Positions 43,382 to 51,433 of a DNA stretch of 64,000 bases are shown piece by piece (position 1 is the stretch's first letter; every line of letters starts with the position of its first letter). Made by a program: the position numbers and the translations under genes. The notes below the pieces were generated by a model, which saw nothing but the letters and a program-made list of their open reading frames with translations, searched no databases and was not told where the DNA came from. The stretch is from Bradyrhizobium sp. CB3481. GTDB taxonomy: Bacteria > Pseudomonadota > Alphaproteobacteria > Rhizobiales > Xanthobacteraceae. Location: positions 6,282,501 through 6,346,500 of the forward strand of contig NZ_CP121647.1 of NCBI RefSeq assembly GCF_029714305.1, written 5' to 3'.

Positions 43382-44266
43382 CTAGCTCCCGCGATAGGTC
43401 GCGTAGCTCCACGGTGTCACCAAGAGCGGCACGTGGAGATGGCCTTCCGGCTCGCTCACCGAAAAGCGCAGCGGAATCCTATCGAGGAACGGAGGATCCG
43501 ACATCGGCACGCCGCGTCCCGCAAAATAGTCGCCGACGCTAAACATCAGTTCGTAGCGGCCGATCGGCACCGGCCGGCCGCCGATCAAGGGCTGATCGGT
43601 GCGGCCGTCGCTGTTGGTCGTGGCGCGCGCCACCACGCGGGATTGTCCGAGATCGGAAAGCTCGGTGAGCTCGATCGAAATGCCTGCCGCCGGCCGGCCG
43701 GCATGCGTATCCAGCACGTGGGTCGACAGGCGGCCATGCACCGGCAGCCTGTCGTCGGACACAATGGACTGGTCGAGGCGCAGCGCCGCGATCCGGCAGA
43801 TTTCCGCGATCGACGTTCGGATTTCCGCCTTCGCATCGTTCGGCAGACGGCGAGCGAAATCGCGCAGGATGGAATCGCGGGTATGGCGGCGGACGCAGAC
43901 GATATAGGGAAAGTCAAACTTGGTGCGATAGGCGGTGTTGGCGCGCTCGAACGCTTCGTATTCGGCATCCGACAACCGATCGAGCCCGACACTGTCCTGC
44001 TCGGCGCCGGATTCCGCCGTGAGGCCGGCGGCACGCTGGGTCTTGTTGGCAAGATCAGGATGTGCCTTGATCAGCTTCAGCTGCGCCTCATCCGGCGCGC
44101 TGTCGACCGCCGCCGTCATGGCCGCGAACAGCGCGGCGATGCCGGTGAATGGCCGCAGCGCCGCCGCCGCCTCGGCCACCCACGGCGAATGCTCGAAAAT
44201 GTTGGCCAGCGCGGCGACGAAATCATCCTTGCTGCAATGATTTAGCTCGGAAAGCTGTCTTGGCAT
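43382..44266 (-). CDS. Bifunctional OHCU decarboxylase / 5-hydroxyisourate hydrolase (UraD-UraH fusion)
   Basis: About 294 residues joining two urate-pathway enzymes. Residues ~1-165 are OHCU decarboxylase: catalytic His69 in IKAHPDLANK, then SDAEYEAFERANTAYRTKF and FPYIVCVRR. Residues ~175-294 are 5-hydroxyisourate hydrolase: LSTHVLDTHAGRPAAGISI, GRYELMFSVGDYF and the C-terminal YRGS signature. The order of domains is opposite to that of the reactions, because the hydrolase acts before the decarboxylase. The fusion yields stereospecific allantoin from uricase product. The start is 10 bases after the PuuE stop, so they are co-transcribed. Confidence 0.92.
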   Translation of the reverse strand: MPRQLSELNHCSKDDFVAALANIFEHSPWVAEAAAALRPFTGIAALFAAMTAAVDSAPDEAQLKLIKAHPDLANKTQRAAGLTAESGAEQDSVGLDRLSDAEYEAFERANTAYRTKFDFPYIVCVRRHTRDSILRDFARRLPNDAKAEIRTSIAEICRIAALRLDQSIVSDDRLPVHGRLSTHVLDTHAGRPAAGISIELTELSDLGQSRVVARATTNSDGRTDQPLIGGRPVPIGRYELMFSVGDYFAGRGVPMSDPPFLDRIPLRFSVSEPEGHLHVPLLVTPWSYATYRGS

Positions 44267-44276
44267 CGCCGCCCGC

Positions 44277-45215
44277 CTATCCAATATCGAAGGCATCATC
44301 AGCGAGATGGGCGAGATTGGCGTGCCAGTGCTGCGCGATCTGCAGCCGCGTCGGCACCCAGACGCGCTCGTGCTGTCCGATGTAGTCGAGGAAGCGCATC
44401 AGCGACGCCGCCCGGCCCGGTCGGCCGACGACCCGGCAATGCAGGCCGACCGACATCATCTTCGGCGCGGTCTCGCCTTCCCTGTAAAGAACGTCAAAGC
44501 TGTCCTTGAGATAGGTGAAGAATTCGTCCCCGCCGCCGAAGCCCTGCGGGTTGATGAAGCGCATGTCGTTGGCATCGAGCGTATAGGGAATGACGAGGTG
44601 CGGCTTCGAGCCGCGCGACTTGATCCAGTATGGCAGGTCGTCGGCGTAGGAATCGCAGAGATAAAGCAATCCGCCGGCTTCCATCAGAAGCCGCATCGTG
44701 TTGATCGAGGAGCGCCCGGTATACCAGCCGAGCGGACGGGCGCCAGTCGCCTCGGTGTGGACGCGGATCGCGGCCGCGATCTCGGTCCGCTCCTCGCTCT
44801 CCGACATGTCCTTGTGCTCGATCCACCGCAGGCTATGGCTGGCGATGTCCCAGTCGGCCTCTTTCATCGCCGCAACTACATCCGGATTGCGCTGCAGCGC
44901 CTTGGCGACGCCGAACACGGTGGCCGGCATGTTGCGCGCGGTGAACATCCGCCACAGCCGCCAGAAGCCGGCGCGCGAGCCATATTCGAACATCGATTCG
45001 ATATTGGCGTGGCGCTGCCCGGGCCAAGGTTGCGCGCCCAGCACGTCGGACAGAAAGGCTTCCGAGGCGCGGTCGCCATCGAGGACGTTGTTCTCGCCGC
45101 CCTCCTCGAAATTCACCACGAATTGCACGGCGACCCGCGCTTTATCAGGCCAGTTCGGATCGGGCGGGTTGCGCCCGTAGCCGCGGAAGTCGCGCGGATA
45201 AACGGGCGCGGCCAT
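44277..45215 (-). CDS. puuE: Allantoinase PuuE (polysaccharide-deacetylase fold)
   Basis: A 312-residue metal-independent allantoinase of the polysaccharide-deacetylase superfamily, opening allantoin to allantoate. Family features are the N-terminal YPRDFRGYGRNPPDPNWPDK block, VNFEEGGENN near residue 35, ASHSLRWIEHKDMSE near 125, and WYTGRSSINTMRLL. It differs from zinc amidohydrolase-type AllB. The upstream DUF3830 gene ends 3 bases before its start, and the UraD-UraH gene follows after 10, giving a three-gene operon. Confidence 0.92.
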   Translation of the reverse strand: MAAPVYPRDFRGYGRNPPDPNWPDKARVAVQFVVNFEEGGENNVLDGDRASEAFLSDVLGAQPWPGQRHANIESMFEYGSRAGFWRLWRMFTARNMPATVFGVAKALQRNPDVVAAMKEADWDIASHSLRWIEHKDMSESEERTEIAAAIRVHTEATGARPLGWYTGRSSINTMRLLMEAGGLLYLCDSYADDLPYWIKSRGSKPHLVIPYTLDANDMRFINPQGFGGGDEFFTYLKDSFDVLYREGETAPKMMSVGLHCRVVGRPGRAASLMRFLDYIGQHERVWVPTRLQIAQHWHANLAHLADDAFDIG

Positions 45216-45218
45216 GGT

Positions 45219-45632
45219 TCAGACCTCCTCGAAGCGGATTTTCTGCGCACCCTTCCACAGCACGGTCTTGCCGAACGCGGTCAGGTTCTCGAGTCCCGAG
45301 GTCAGAGTGATGAAGTGATTGCCGGCGAGCTGGCCCATCTTGCTGGCGAAATGCACCCCGCCATAGGCGAGCAGGATTTCCGTCTCGCTGATGCCGCCGG
45401 GATAGAGGATGATCTGGCCGGGCGCGGGATAGCTGGTGTGGTTCTCATAGGACACCCCGAAATCGAGATCGCCGAGCGGCATCCAGACGCCCTCGCCGCT
45501 CCAGCGAACATGGATCGCCTGGCTCTCGAACGGCATCGCCTTGCGGAAGGCAGCGACCGTCTTCGGTGCCAGTTGCTCCTCGAAACGGGCCTCGAACGTG
45601 AATTCACCGGCACGGACAATCAGTTGGCTCAT
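45219..45632 (-). CDS. DUF3830 family protein
   Basis: A 137-residue protein; ATG 45632 (MSQLIVRAGEFTFEARFEEQ) is preferred because upstream frame would add a Cys/Ser-rich tail. The body reads TVAAFRKAMPFESQAIHVRW and GQIILYPGGISETEILLAYG, which I recognise as the DUF3830 (cyclophilin-like barrel) family. The role is unestablished. It heads the operon with PuuE and UraD-UraH with only 3 bases between, so a role in urate or allantoin metabolism, perhaps as a small binding or helper protein, is the simplest inference. No catalytic motif is evident. Confidence 0.75.
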   Translation of the reverse strand: MSQLIVRAGEFTFEARFEEQLAPKTVAAFRKAMPFESQAIHVRWSGEGVWMPLGDLDFGVSYENHTSYPAPGQIILYPGGISETEILLAYGGVHFASKMGQLAGNHFITLTSGLENLTAFGKTVLWKGAQKIRFEEV

Positions 45633-45810
45633 CGATCTCTTCTTCTGGATGCAGGTACAAGGACTTGGCTCAGCCGTATCCATTACAGCCGGAACAATCG
45701 GAAGCAAGCCGAATCCGGCCCCGTCGGGGCTGAGTTGGAGCAGCATGGACCGAATTGCCCTGGAACGGTGTTGTTGGAGACGCCAGATTTCAACCCGGGA
45801 AAGGCGATCG

Positions 45811-46242
45811 ATGGAGAACGCTGTAAGGAAGCTATTCGAGCGATACGAGAGCTTTTTCAGACGGTCCCTCTACGGGAACTCGGACTTGGATGAGGTCGCG
45901 TCGTTGTATGCCTCGGATTTTATTGCGGCCTCGCCTGCCGGGGTTATGACCGGGAAGAACGACGATCAGCTAAAGCAGATCATGGCACAAGGATACGCGC
46001 ACTATCGCGCGATCGGGACCAAAGGGATGCAGGTTCGTCATATTCGTCTCTCACCGATCGACGAGCATCACTGCGTGGCCCACGTCTCTTGGGCCGCGAC
46101 TTACGCTCGCAAGGATCAGGATGACACAACTATAGATTTCGATGTTCACTACCTGGTCCAGAAGCTGGATGGCGACGCAAAGGTCTTCGGCTGGATCTCG
46201 GGCGATGAGCAGGCGCTTCTAAAGCAGCATGGCATCGTCTAG
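45811..46242 (+). CDS. NTF2-like (SnoaL-type) protein
   Basis: A 143-residue soluble protein; ATG 45811 is preceded by CGGGAAAGG. The fold pattern VRKLFERYESFF...LDEVASLYASDFIAASPAG then beta strands HHCVAHVSWAATYAR and FDVHYLVQKLDG fits the SnoaL/DUF4440 NTF2-like group. Many such proteins are small-molecule isomerases or have no known activity. It is divergent from the DUF3830 operon and convergent with the MscS gene across the nested hairpin at 46293. Confidence 0.65.
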   Translation: MENAVRKLFERYESFFRRSLYGNSDLDEVASLYASDFIAASPAGVMTGKNDDQLKQIMAQGYAHYRAIGTKGMQVRHIRLSPIDEHHCVAHVSWAATYARKDQDDTTIDFDVHYLVQKLDGDAKVFGWISGDEQALLKQHGIV

Positions 46243-46292
46243 TACCGCGGAGCAGACGCCCCGCGACGTGCTGCACCGATCATCCGTGGGGC

Positions 46293-46350
46293 GTCCACCC
46301 ATACGCAATTGGGTTCAAAGAACCCATTCTGCGATTGCGTATGGGTGGAC
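46293..46350. repeat. Nested inverted repeat between convergent genes
   Basis: Perfect 17-base arms GTCCACCCATACGCAAT and ATTGCGTATGGGTGGAC, with a smaller hairpin TGGGTT...AACCCA inside. Flanking GGGGC and GCCCC could lengthen the stem. It lies between the convergent NTF2-like and MscS stops. It may be a bidirectional terminator or a repeat family with no other copy in the window. Confidence 0.6.
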
Positions 46351-46360
46351 TGCCCCGTAC

Positions 46361-47503
46361 TCAGCTATGAGTCCGCGCGGGCACCGGCCGCGACTGCGCA
46401 TCGCGATGCTCGAAAGTGCCTTCGAAATCGGCGAGCGGCGGCGATATCAGGGCGCGTTCGCGCGGGAAGGCCTCGGGCATCTCTTCGCGAATGAAGGCGA
46501 GCAGCTTCTCCCTGATCTCGCAGCGGAGATCCCAGGACTGCGGCGCACTCCTCGCGCTGACCAGCGCCCGAAGCTCGATCGATCGCGGGCTGGATTCGAT
46601 TACCTGGAGGTTAACCACCGCGCCGTCCCACAATTTGGACTCGCGGACCGCCTCCTCCAGCCGCTGCCGGATGCGCGAGACATCGGTGCAGTAGTCGACG
46701 TGAAGGACGATGGCGCCGATCAACGACTGGGTGTCGCGAGTCCAGTTCTGGAACGGACGTTCGATGAAGTACGACAGCGGAACCACCATCCGCCGCCAGT
46801 CCCACAGGCGAACCACAACGTAGGTCGAGGCTATGTCCTCGACCCATCCCCATTCGTTCTCGATGATGACGGCGTCCTCGATCCGGATCGGCTGGGTGAT
46901 CGCGATCTGCACGCCGGCAATGAGGTTGCTCAGGAGCGGCCGGGCAGCCAGACCGACGATCAGGCCGGCCGCACCGGCGGAGGCGAACAGGCTGACGCCG
47001 TATTGCTTCACGGACTCGAAGGTCATTAGGGCGGTCGAAATCGCAATGATGACGACCAGTGTATCGATCACCCGCTTGAAGACGCGAACCTGGGTCACAT
47101 GCTTGCGGGCGAGAAAATTCTCGTCGGTGTCGAGGCGAAAGCGCTGCAGGTAACGCGCGGCGCCCATGTCGACGGCGCGGACGGTGATCCATCCGATCAG
47201 CGCGATGACGGCGACGATGAAGAAGTGCCGGAGCTGCTCGCGCAGCACGTCGTTCAGCGGCGCAGCCGGCAGCACCAGCGCCACCGCCATCAGACACAGC
47301 GCCAACCGCGCCGGACCTGCGATCCTCTGCAGCAGCAGCGCCACCGCCGGCCAGCGTTCCCCGATCGCGCGCTTGATGATCCGTGCGGCAAGGCCGTGAG
47401 CGAACAGCGCCACGACGATGGCGCCGACGACCAGACCGAGACCGACCAGCCATTGCGGCACCCAGCCGAACACCTGTTCCAACCATGACAGAAAATCGTC
47501 CAT
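46361..47503 (-). CDS. MscS-family mechanosensitive ion channel
   Basis: A 380-residue membrane protein. Four or so N-terminal hydrophobic segments precede the pore helix LFASAGAAGLIVGLAARPLLSN, the glycine/alanine-packed TM3 of MscS, near residue 175-195. The beta domain follows with GVQIAITQPIRIEDAVIIENEWGWVEDI, a typical Sm-like stretch. A C-terminal cytoplasmic domain runs to residue ~340. It should open under membrane tension to relieve osmotic shock. Monocistronic; no linked regulator. Confidence 0.9.
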   Translation of the reverse strand: MDDFLSWLEQVFGWVPQWLVGLGLVVGAIVVALFAHGLAARIIKRAIGERWPAVALLLQRIAGPARLALCLMAVALVLPAAPLNDVLREQLRHFFIVAVIALIGWITVRAVDMGAARYLQRFRLDTDENFLARKHVTQVRVFKRVIDTLVVIIAISTALMTFESVKQYGVSLFASAGAAGLIVGLAARPLLSNLIAGVQIAITQPIRIEDAVIIENEWGWVEDIASTYVVVRLWDWRRMVVPLSYFIERPFQNWTRDTQSLIGAIVLHVDYCTDVSRIRQRLEEAVRESKLWDGAVVNLQVIESSPRSIELRALVSARSAPQSWDLRCEIREKLLAFIREEMPEAFPRERALISPPLADFEGTFEHRDAQSRPVPARTHS

Positions 47504-47682
47504 GCAATTCCCACTGCGTAGCGCACGATCCGGCGCTAACGCTGCCTTCGACCGATGGGTCCCCTACCTGATGCAGCGCAGCAATTCACTGAGCGCAATC
47601 CGCTATTCGATCGGTTTGCTTGCATTCCCGCCTTGTTCCGCGTTTCATCGTTTCAACACAAAAGAGATCTCGGGGAACAGCG

Positions 47683-48756
47683 ATGCCCGCCAGAATCATC
47701 GGAATGATCGGCACCCAGCAGGAGGGTGTCGCGGTTCACCTGATAAAGGGACAGATCTCGCGGCAATGGGTGATTGATTTCACCCGCCTGCACGAGCAGT
47801 GGAACTACGACGCCGTCCTTGTCGGCTATTACGCTTCCGCCGCCGAAGGATTTGTGATTGCGCTTTATGCCGCCGACCACACCGAGCGGATCAAGTTCCT
47901 GATCGCGCACCGGCCGGGTTCGGTGGCCCCGGCGCTCGCGGCGCGCCAGGTCGCAACCTTCGATCAGCTCACGCAAGGACGGATGGCGCTGCACATCATC
48001 GCCGGCACCAGCGACGCCGACCAGGCGAGCGAAGGCGATTTTCTGCCCAAGAACGACCGCTACCGCCGCGCCGGCGAATATCTGGAGGTGATGCGAAGAC
48101 TCTGGACCAGCGACAGCCCGATCGACCACAAGGGCGAGTTCTACCGCGTCGAGGGCGGCTATTCCGACATCAAGCCGTATCAGCAGCCCTACCCGCCGCT
48201 GTTCTTCGGCGGTTCGTCCACGGGTGCGCTGGAAATGGGGGCGAAGCATTGCGATGTGTTCGCGATTTTCGGCGAACCGCTCAAGGAAACGCGAGAGCGC
48301 GTGCAGGATTTTCGCCGCCGCGCCGCGGCCTTCGGGCGCAGCGTCGGCTTCAACATGTCGCTACGGCCGATCATGGCTGATACCGAAGGCGCGGCGTGGG
48401 ACAAGGCCAACGCCCTCTTGGCGGATGTCGAGCGCAAGACCGGCGCCGCACCGCTGCCGACGAACCATTCCGCCGAGCGGCTGCTCGGCTACGCCGCGCG
48501 CGGCGACGTTCATGACGAGCGGCTGTGGATGGGGATTGCCCGCGCCACCGGCGCGCCCGGCAATACGTCCTGCCTGGTCGGAACGCCCGAGCAGATCGCG
48601 GCAGCGGTCCTGGAATATTACCGGCTCGGCATTCACTCCTTCCTGCTGCGCGGTTTCGAAAATCCGCACGATACCATGGCGATCGGCCGCGACCTGATTA
48701 CACTCATTAAGGAAGGTGCGTTGGCGATCGACAGGCAGGCCGAGGCGGCCGAATAG
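47683..48756 (+). CDS. LLM-class flavin-dependent monooxygenase (SsuD-like)
   Basis: A 357-residue TIM-barrel flavoprotein. The N terminus IIGMIGTQQEGVAVHLIKGQ, the LIAHRPGSVAPALAARQVAT block near residue 90 and GRMALHIIAGTSDADQASEGDF near 115 are typical of the alkanesulfonate-monooxygenase group. It would use FMNH2 from a separate reductase, with oxygen, to cleave sulfonates or oxidise other organic compounds. ATG 47683 has GGGGAAC upstream. Upstream gap is 179 bases from the divergent MscS gene. The quinone-oxidoreductase-like gene follows at 48842. Confidence 0.87.
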   Translation: MPARIIGMIGTQQEGVAVHLIKGQISRQWVIDFTRLHEQWNYDAVLVGYYASAAEGFVIALYAADHTERIKFLIAHRPGSVAPALAARQVATFDQLTQGRMALHIIAGTSDADQASEGDFLPKNDRYRRAGEYLEVMRRLWTSDSPIDHKGEFYRVEGGYSDIKPYQQPYPPLFFGGSSTGALEMGAKHCDVFAIFGEPLKETRERVQDFRRRAAAFGRSVGFNMSLRPIMADTEGAAWDKANALLADVERKTGAAPLPTNHSAERLLGYAARGDVHDERLWMGIARATGAPGNTSCLVGTPEQIAAAVLEYYRLGIHSFLLRGFENPHDTMAIGRDLITLIKEGALAIDRQAEAAE

Positions 48757-48841
48757 AGTTCACTTCAGGAATCCGGGAAGCACCTCAAGACACCGATGCA
48801 AGGCCTTGGCGCAGGACGAGAAAACGCATGAGAGAATTTGC

Positions 48842-49819
48842 ATGAAGGCCGTCGTTGTCGAGAACTATGATGCGATCGACGGCATTTCGATCAGGCAGAT
48901 CGATACGCCGGGTGTTTCTAACGGCGAGGTCCGCGTCAAGGTCGGTGCCGCCGCGGTCGGCTTCGTCGACGGCTTGAAGGTGCAAGGCCTTTACCAGACC
49001 AAGGACCCGCTGCCGTTCATCCCGGGAACTGAGTTTGCCGGGACCATCGATGCCGTGGCCGACGACGTCACCACCTTCAAGCCAGGAATGCCGGTAGTAG
49101 GCATGACCCGCTCCGGCGCGCTGGCCGAATACATCTCGGTGCCGGCGGCGGCGCTCAAGAGCCTGCCGCCGCAGGTGCCGTTCGAGACTGGCGCCTCGTT
49201 TCAGGCCAACTATCTCACCGGGCTTTATGCGCTCGATGCCCGTGCGTCGCTACAATCCGGCGAGATATTGCTGGTGCTCGGCGCCGCCGGCGGCGTCGGC
49301 ATCGCCGCGATCCAGATCGGCAAGCTGATGGGCGCGCGGGTGATCGCCGCGGCCTCGACGGCGGAGAAGCGCGACTTTGCGGTCCGATACGGTGCGGATC
49401 AGACCATCGATTACACCAGGCCGGACTGGCGCGACACGCTGAAGGAATTGACCGGAGGGCACGGGCCGGACGTGATCTTCGATCCGGTCGGCGGCGAGGT
49501 ATCGCTGCAAGCGTTTCGCTCGATCGCCTGGCGCGGGCGCCATCTCGTGGTTGGCTTCGCCTCCGGCACCATTCCGGCGCTGGCATTCAACCTGCCGCTG
49601 CTCAAAGGCGGCGCGCTGCTCGGCGTCGACCTCGCGCAGATCCAGCGGCGCGAGCCGGAGACGCATACACGGCTGATCGCGCAATTGTTCGATTGGCTGG
49701 CCTCGGGTCAATTGCAGCCCGTGGTCGGCAAGGTCGTATCGTTCGAGAATTTCCGCGAGGCGTTCAAGACCATGCAGTCGCGTTCGGCGCTCGGCAAGAT
49801 GATCGTCAAATTCGGCTAA
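48842..49819 (+). CDS. NADPH:quinone-oxidoreductase-like (zinc-less MDR) protein
   Basis: A 325-residue medium-chain dehydrogenase/reductase. The catalytic half has the QOR-type DPLPFIPGTEFAGTIDAV block; no zinc-ligand cysteine cluster is present. The Rossmann half has LLVLGAAGGVGIAAIQIGKL near residue 140, with AAGGVG in the QOR nucleotide-binding position. It probably reduces quinones or enones with NADPH. An ATG overlapping the upstream gene (48716) is rejected, since the MDR N terminus begins at MKAVVVENYDAI. 85-base gap after the luciferase-like gene. Confidence 0.87.
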   Translation: MKAVVVENYDAIDGISIRQIDTPGVSNGEVRVKVGAAAVGFVDGLKVQGLYQTKDPLPFIPGTEFAGTIDAVADDVTTFKPGMPVVGMTRSGALAEYISVPAAALKSLPPQVPFETGASFQANYLTGLYALDARASLQSGEILLVLGAAGGVGIAAIQIGKLMGARVIAAASTAEKRDFAVRYGADQTIDYTRPDWRDTLKELTGGHGPDVIFDPVGGEVSLQAFRSIAWRGRHLVVGFASGTIPALAFNLPLLKGGALLGVDLAQIQRREPETHTRLIAQLFDWLASGQLQPVVGKVVSFENFREAFKTMQSRSALGKMIVKFG

Positions 49820-49875
49820 ACGACTCAAGGCGGAGAACAACGACTGGACGGCCAAGCGAGGCAAGGAACACGACC

Positions 49876-50874
49876 ATGTATCGGACGTCATCCATTCTCG
49901 TGGCGATGATCGCTCTGGGAAGCGCGCCCGGACACTGCCTGGATTCTCCGGCCGGCAGGACCGCCGTTACCTTCCAATCTTCCACCTATGGCGACATGCG
50001 CCAGATCCTGACGCGGGAGGCTCCGACTGCAGCGGTGACCATCAAGGCCAATCTCGGCTTTCCCGAACAGGTCAGGGATCGCTATCCCGCTGTTATCGTC
50101 GTTCACACCCTCACCGGCTATCGCGACGGCAACGAAGGCTATGTCGCAGGCGAATTGCGCAAGGCAGGCTTCGCCACACTGACCTATGACAGTTTCGCGG
50201 CCCGCGGTACGACGGGCATTGCTCTGCAGGGATCGCCGGGCTATCTGCCGATTGGCGTTGCGGATGCATATGCGGCGCTGCAGCTGCTTTCGAGCGAGCC
50301 TCGGATCGATGCCAACCGAATTGCGATCATCGGCTTCTCGTATGGCGGCGAGATCGCGCATCTGACGGCATTTGAGGCGCTGCGGTCGGCGCTCTATCCT
50401 GGGCCAGGCCGGTTTGCCGCGCATGTTGCTTTCTACCCCGGCGGAAATTTTGGCGTGATCGCCGAACCGGGCGCCTATACTGGCTCTCCGGTGCTGATGC
50501 TACTTGGCGGGAAGGATGAGAACCTACCGGTGACAAAGATCGAGACTTACCTCGCCTACGCACGTGCCGCCGGCGCTCCCGCCCCGATCGAAACCGTACT
50601 CTATCCCGGCGCCTACCATGCGTGGACCGTTCCCGACGTGACCCGCGCACGGTTTTTTTCGGATTTGGTCAGCACGAAAAAGTGTCCGATCATTCTGCTC
50701 GGGCCCAAGGAACCGGCGTTCCTCATTGACGGCGCGACGAAGCCCTTCGATCCGGCCTCCTTCGCTGCATGCGTTGCTGCCGCGCCCGGCTACTCAGTAG
50801 GATTTGACGGGACGGTGCGCGCCCAATCGATCACCGACAGCGTCCGGTTCCTTCAACAAAGCTTGCGGCCTTAG
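49876..50874 (+). CDS. Secreted dienelactone-hydrolase-like protein
   Basis: A 332-residue alpha/beta protein with a signal peptide (MYRTSSILVAMIALGSAPGHC). The C at residue 21 could be a lipidation site (SAPGHC) but lacks a full lipobox. The fold has PAVIVVHTLTGYRDGNEG near the oxyanion region, and the nucleophile elbow IIGFSYGGE gives Ser. An acid in LLGGKDENLP and a His in YPGAYHAW follow. This matches the dienelactone-hydrolase family, but classical members use Cys and are cytoplasmic. An exported esterase is a reasonable inference. The extended C terminus after residue 240 is unusual. Confidence 0.75.
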   Translation: MYRTSSILVAMIALGSAPGHCLDSPAGRTAVTFQSSTYGDMRQILTREAPTAAVTIKANLGFPEQVRDRYPAVIVVHTLTGYRDGNEGYVAGELRKAGFATLTYDSFAARGTTGIALQGSPGYLPIGVADAYAALQLLSSEPRIDANRIAIIGFSYGGEIAHLTAFEALRSALYPGPGRFAAHVAFYPGGNFGVIAEPGAYTGSPVLMLLGGKDENLPVTKIETYLAYARAAGAPAPIETVLYPGAYHAWTVPDVTRARFFSDLVSTKKCPIILLGPKEPAFLIDGATKPFDPASFAACVAAAPGYSVGFDGTVRAQSITDSVRFLQQSLRP

Positions 50875-51055
50875 GATCAATCCATTTTTCTTTAGCGTCC
50901 TGCGCGCAATACTTGCGATGGCGCGATCGTCCAAACTAGTGCCGAAGCCGCATCGCCGATCGCGCGAGGCCGCGGCGATGCACGCCTTCCTGGTCCATCG
51001 GCTTTCGATCATCCACAGGACAACCCCTCAGAATAGATATTTCAGATATCATTTG

Positions 51056-51083
51056 TTGACACACGAACATCAATACTTATGAT
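51056..51083 (+). promoter_or_regulatory. Sigma-70-type promoter of the XRE/Ehr operon
   Basis: -35 TTGACA at 51056-51061 and -10 TATGAT at 51078-51083 with a 16-base spacer. This is a near-consensus housekeeping promoter, 50 bases before the XRE start. The motif TTCAGAT lies just upstream (51041-51047) and recurs in front of the second XRE gene. Confidence 0.65.
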
Positions 51084-51133
51084 GCAGGAATGATCCCCGA
51101 AATCCGCCCCAGCCTCGCCGGCGAGGCCAACCG

Positions 51134-51433
51134 ATGATCACTGCGGCTCAATTGCGGGCTGCCAGGGTGCTTCTCGGCATCGATCAGCGTCGGCTCGCCG
51201 AACTGTCGGGGCTTTCGGCGCCGACTATCCAGCGCATGGAAGCGAGCGAGACGATGGTTCGGGGCAATGTCGATTCGCTGGTGAAGCTGATCACGGCGCT
51301 CGAGGATGCCGGCATCGAATTGATCGACGACGGCGCGAGCAGCAATGCGGGCGGGCGCGGCGTACGGCTCAAGGCCGGTTCCGGCTATCGCCCAGAAGGC
51401 ACGGCATCGAGCGGGACGAGGACGCGCAGATGA
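51134..51433 (+). CDS. XRE-family helix-turn-helix regulator (copy 1)
   Basis: A 99-residue protein. The HTH is in the first 60 residues: ITAAQLRAARVLLGIDQRRL, AELSGLSAPTIQRMEAS. A short C-terminal arm VDSLVKLITALEDAGIELID follows. About 56 of the first 79 residues match the second XRE gene at 58584-58898 by eye. Its stop overlaps the HyfB-like start, so it is translated together with the membrane complex and probably controls it. The last 20 residues, rich in Gly, Ser, Thr and Arg, have no fold. Similar short XRE genes are common in Bradyrhizobium. Confidence 0.88.
   Translation: MITAAQLRAARVLLGIDQRRLAELSGLSAPTIQRMEASETMVRGNVDSLVKLITALEDAGIELIDDGASSNAGGRGVRLKAGSGYRPEGTASSGTRTRR

Noticed and set aside
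41765..44245. An 826-codon open frame on the + strand over the purine permease and OHCU decarboxylase genes
   Set aside because: It is out of frame with the permease and antisense to the decarboxylase, runs through the palindromic repeat, and its product is Arg-rich without motifs.
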